Part shown: piece after piece, positions 40,855-42,544 of the stretch | How the letters are laid out: each line of letters opens with the position of its first letter | Numbering within the stretch: the first letter of the stretch is position 1 | NCBI GenBank assembly: GCA_045578245.1 | Contig: JAZNJX010000050.1 | Span: forward strand, 1-42,544 | DNA from: Fimenecus sp045578245 | GTDB lineage: Bacteria; Bacillota; Clostridia; Oscillospirales; Acutalibacteraceae | DNA length: 42,544 bases | Direction: 5' to 3' | Position numbers and translations under genes: made by a program | Notes under the pieces: generated by a model | What the model was told of the DNA's origin: nothing | The model's input: only the letters and a program-made list of their open reading frames with translations | The model's database searches: none

Positions 40855-42544
40855 ATGGTAAATGTCAAACCGGTAAAACTTGGCAGAAATACCCGTATGA
40901 GTTTCTCAAAAATTAATGAGGTTATGCAGATGCCTAATCTTATTGAGGTACAGAAAAATTCATACAAGTGGTTCCTTGAAACAGGACTTAAAGAGGTGTT
41001 CCGTGATATCGATGCAATCACCGATTACACAGGAAATCTCGAATTGACTTTTGTGGACTATCGTATGGATGATAAGCCAAAGTACACAGTCAAAGAATGT
41101 AAAGAAAGAGATGCAACTTATGCAGCTCCCCTCAGAGTTACCGCACGTCTTTTCAATAAGGAGACAGGTGAGGTCAAGGAAAACGAAGTTTATATGGGCG
41201 ATTTCCCACTGATGACAGACAGTGGTACATTTGTTATTAACGGTGCAGAGCGTGTTATTATTTCACAGCTTGTACGTTCACCAAGTGTGTACTATGGAAT
41301 GACTCATGACAAGACAGGTAAGGAACTTTACACAACAACTGTAATTCCTAACCGTGGTGCTTGGCTGGAATATGAGACAGACCAGAATGACCTTTTCTAT
41401 GTAAGAATTGATAAAAACAGAAAGATTTTCATCACAACATTTATCCGTGCATTGGGACTTAGTTCAAATGCTGAAATTATGGAATTCTTTGGTTATGACG
41501 ACAGAATCGTAGCAACTCTTGATAAGGATACTACTGTTAATACAGAACAGGCTCTTATTGAAGTTTATAAGAAGCTTCGTCCAGGTGAACCACCTGCACT
41601 TGAAACAGCTCAGGCACACCTTGATGGTCTCTTCTTTGACGCACATCGTTATGATATGTCAAGAGTTGGTCGTTACAAGTATAATAAGAAGCTTGCTATT
41701 TCTTCTCGTCTTGCAGGTAAAACTGTTAAAGAACCGGTTATCAGCAAACTCACAGGTGAGATTATGGCTGATACAGGCGACGTAATCAGTGAAGAACTTG
41801 CTTACAGAATGGAACAGGAAGGTGTTGACACTGTTATCCTTGACGTTGAGGGTAAAGAAGTAAAAGTTTACTCTAACGGTATGGTTGATATCGGTGAATA
41901 TGTTCCTATGTTCACAGAAGATGAACTTGAAGCAATCGGCATCAACGAAAAAGTTAGCTTCAATGTTCTTATGGAAGTTCTTGATAAATGTGGTGACAAT
42001 AAGGAAGCACTCGCAGAAGAAATGTCTCTTCGTGCAGATGACCTTATTCCAAAACATATTACAAAGGAAGATATCTTTGCAACAATCAACTACCTTAACG
42101 GCTTGGCATCAGGTATCGGTGTTACAGATGACATCGACCACCTTGGTAACCGTCGTATCCGTTCAGTTGGTGAACTTCTTCAGAACCAGTTTAGAATTGG
42201 TTTTGCAAGAATGGAAAGAGTTGTTAAAGAAAGAATGACTCTTCAGGGTCAGGAACCTGATAAAGTTACTCCTGTTGCCCTTATCAATATTCGTCCTGTA
42301 ATGGCTGCTATTAAGGAATTCTTTGGTAGCTCTCAGTTATCACAGTTTATGGATCAGAACAATCCTCTTAGTGAAATGACTCATAAAAGACGTCTTTCAG
42401 CATTAGGTCCTGGTGGTCTTTCAAGAGAGAGAGCAGGCTTCGAGGTTCGTGACGTTCATACATCTCATTATGGTCGTATGTGTCCTATCGAAACTCCTGA
42501 AGGTCCTAACATCGGTCTTATCGGTTCGCTTACAACATACGGAA
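40855..42544 (+). CDS. rpoB: RNA polymerase beta subunit, 3'-truncated by window edge
   Basis: The beta subunit of RNA polymerase. The frame opens at ATG 40855 (MVNVKPVKLGRNTRMSFSKI) and stays open to the window end, giving 563 codons of an expected ~1200-1250. Recognisable parts are the beta-1 lobe (VYMGDFPLMTDSGTFVING, about 115-133), RVIISQLVRSPSVYYG (about 136-151), and the rifampicin-pocket region near the end: SSQLSQFMDQNNPLSEMTHK (about 492-511), KRRLSALGPGGLSRERAGFE (about 511-530) and CPIETPEGPNIGLIGSL (about 543-559). All pocket residues I can read are of the normal, sensitive-looking type. GGAGAG lies 11 bases before the ATG; GTG 40843 is in frame but overlaps it. No rplJ or rplL precedes it. 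Confidence 0.97.
   Translation, partial: MVNVKPVKLGRNTRMSFSKINEVMQMPNLIEVQKNSYKWFLETGLKEVFRDIDAITDYTGNLELTFVDYRMDDKPKYTVKECKERDATYAAPLRVTARLFNKETGEVKENEVYMGDFPLMTDSGTFVINGAERVIISQLVRSPSVYYGMTHDKTGKELYTTTVIPNRGAWLEYETDQNDLFYVRIDKNRKIFITTFIRALGLSSNAEIMEFFGYDDRIVATLDKDTTVNTEQALIEVYKKLRPGEPPALETAQAHLDGLFFDAHRYDMSRVGRYKYNKKLAISSRLAGKTVKEPVISKLTGEIMADTGDVISEELAYRMEQEGVDTVILDVEGKEVKVYSNGMVDIGEYVPMFTEDELEAIGINEKVSFNVLMEVLDKCGDNKEALAEEMSLRADDLIPKHITKEDIFATINYLNGLASGIGVTDDIDHLGNRRIRSVGELLQNQFRIGFARMERVVKERMTLQGQEPDKVTPVALINIRPVMAAIKEFFGSSQLSQFMDQNNPLSEMTHKRRLSALGPGGLSRERAGFEVRDVHTSHYGRMCPIETPEGPNIGLIGSLTTYG

Noticed and set aside
1..42544. CRISPR array, prophage or insertion sequence
   Set aside because: No regularly spaced direct repeats of 25-40 bases, no transposase, integrase or phage structural gene was found; the only repeats are short heptamer arrays and hairpin elements.
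41000..42544. Rifampicin-resistance changes in rpoB
   Set aside because: The readable pocket residues (SSQLSQFMDQNNPLSEMTHK, then the RRLSALGPGG stretch) have the normal sensitive pattern.

Overview
The window is an AT-rich (roughly 35-45 % GC) stretch of chromosome from an anaerobic low-GC Gram-positive bacterium. It is most likely an uncultured gut or rumen Clostridia of the Ruminococcaceae/Oscillospiraceae kind. Support for this: formate-tetrahydrofolate ligase, an RNase M5 gene, small Clostridia-type proteins, strong AGGAGG-type ribosome binding sites, near-consensus sigma-A promoters (TTGACA-17-TATAAT), and GPH transporter, sialic-acid and beta-galactosidase genes typical of glycan users. 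The taxonomic call is inference. I see no phage, insertion sequence, CRISPR array or rRNA.

Layout. 1-1240: 3' part of fhs. 1445-8257: an information-processing operon, alaS - HIT protein - comEC - holA - rnmV. 8344-11022: acyl-CoA ligase, flavodoxin-fold reductase and thioredoxin. 11079-12686: a flavin-reductase-like gene diverging from an xre-nth pair. 12847-14601: an unrecognised three-helix membrane protein. 14651-22926: a complete ornithine-to-arginine cluster in the order argG-H-C-J-B-D-F, headed by a leader full of ArgR-type operators and one promoter. 23146-25274 (minus): AGE-type epimerase and N-acetylneuraminate lyase. 25475-25632: tRNA-Met and tRNA-Glu. 25756-29631: nitroreductase, a small cysteine-rich protein, two YhhN paralogues and a GPH sugar symporter. 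29679-32721: a cytosolic phosphoesterase, threonine deaminase and RidA. 32887-36169: a secreted alpha/beta-hydrolase-like protein, a small XRE repressor, and a membrane-anchored phosphoesterase whose promoter carries twin operators. 36259-40596 (minus): a DUF815 AAA ATPase followed by a GH2 beta-galactosidase. 40855-end: rpoB, open at the window edge.

How the genes work together. argJ (acetyl cycling), argB, argC and argD make ornithine, argF makes citrulline, and argG plus argH make arginine. NanA and the AGE epimerase would turn sialic acid into pyruvate plus ManNAc and then GlcNAc. RidA removes the reactive enamine/imine released by threonine deaminase.

Non-coding layer. Four families of small intergenic repeats recur: a ~100 bp palindromic element placed right after stop codons of fhs and argF (with a diverged copy after ridA); GC-rich hairpin repeats on both sides of argH; heptamer arrays of the TTTTGCA type, two of which run straight into a promoter -35 box; and one ATTACGC-type heptamer array. 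No strong candidate for a wholly new biological system is visible. The points most worth a second look are the twin TATC-N9-GATA operators, the repeat families and their fixed positions, the unrecognised membrane protein at 12847-14601, the degenerate ComEC tail, and rpoB standing apart from the L10/L7-L12 genes with its own structured leader.
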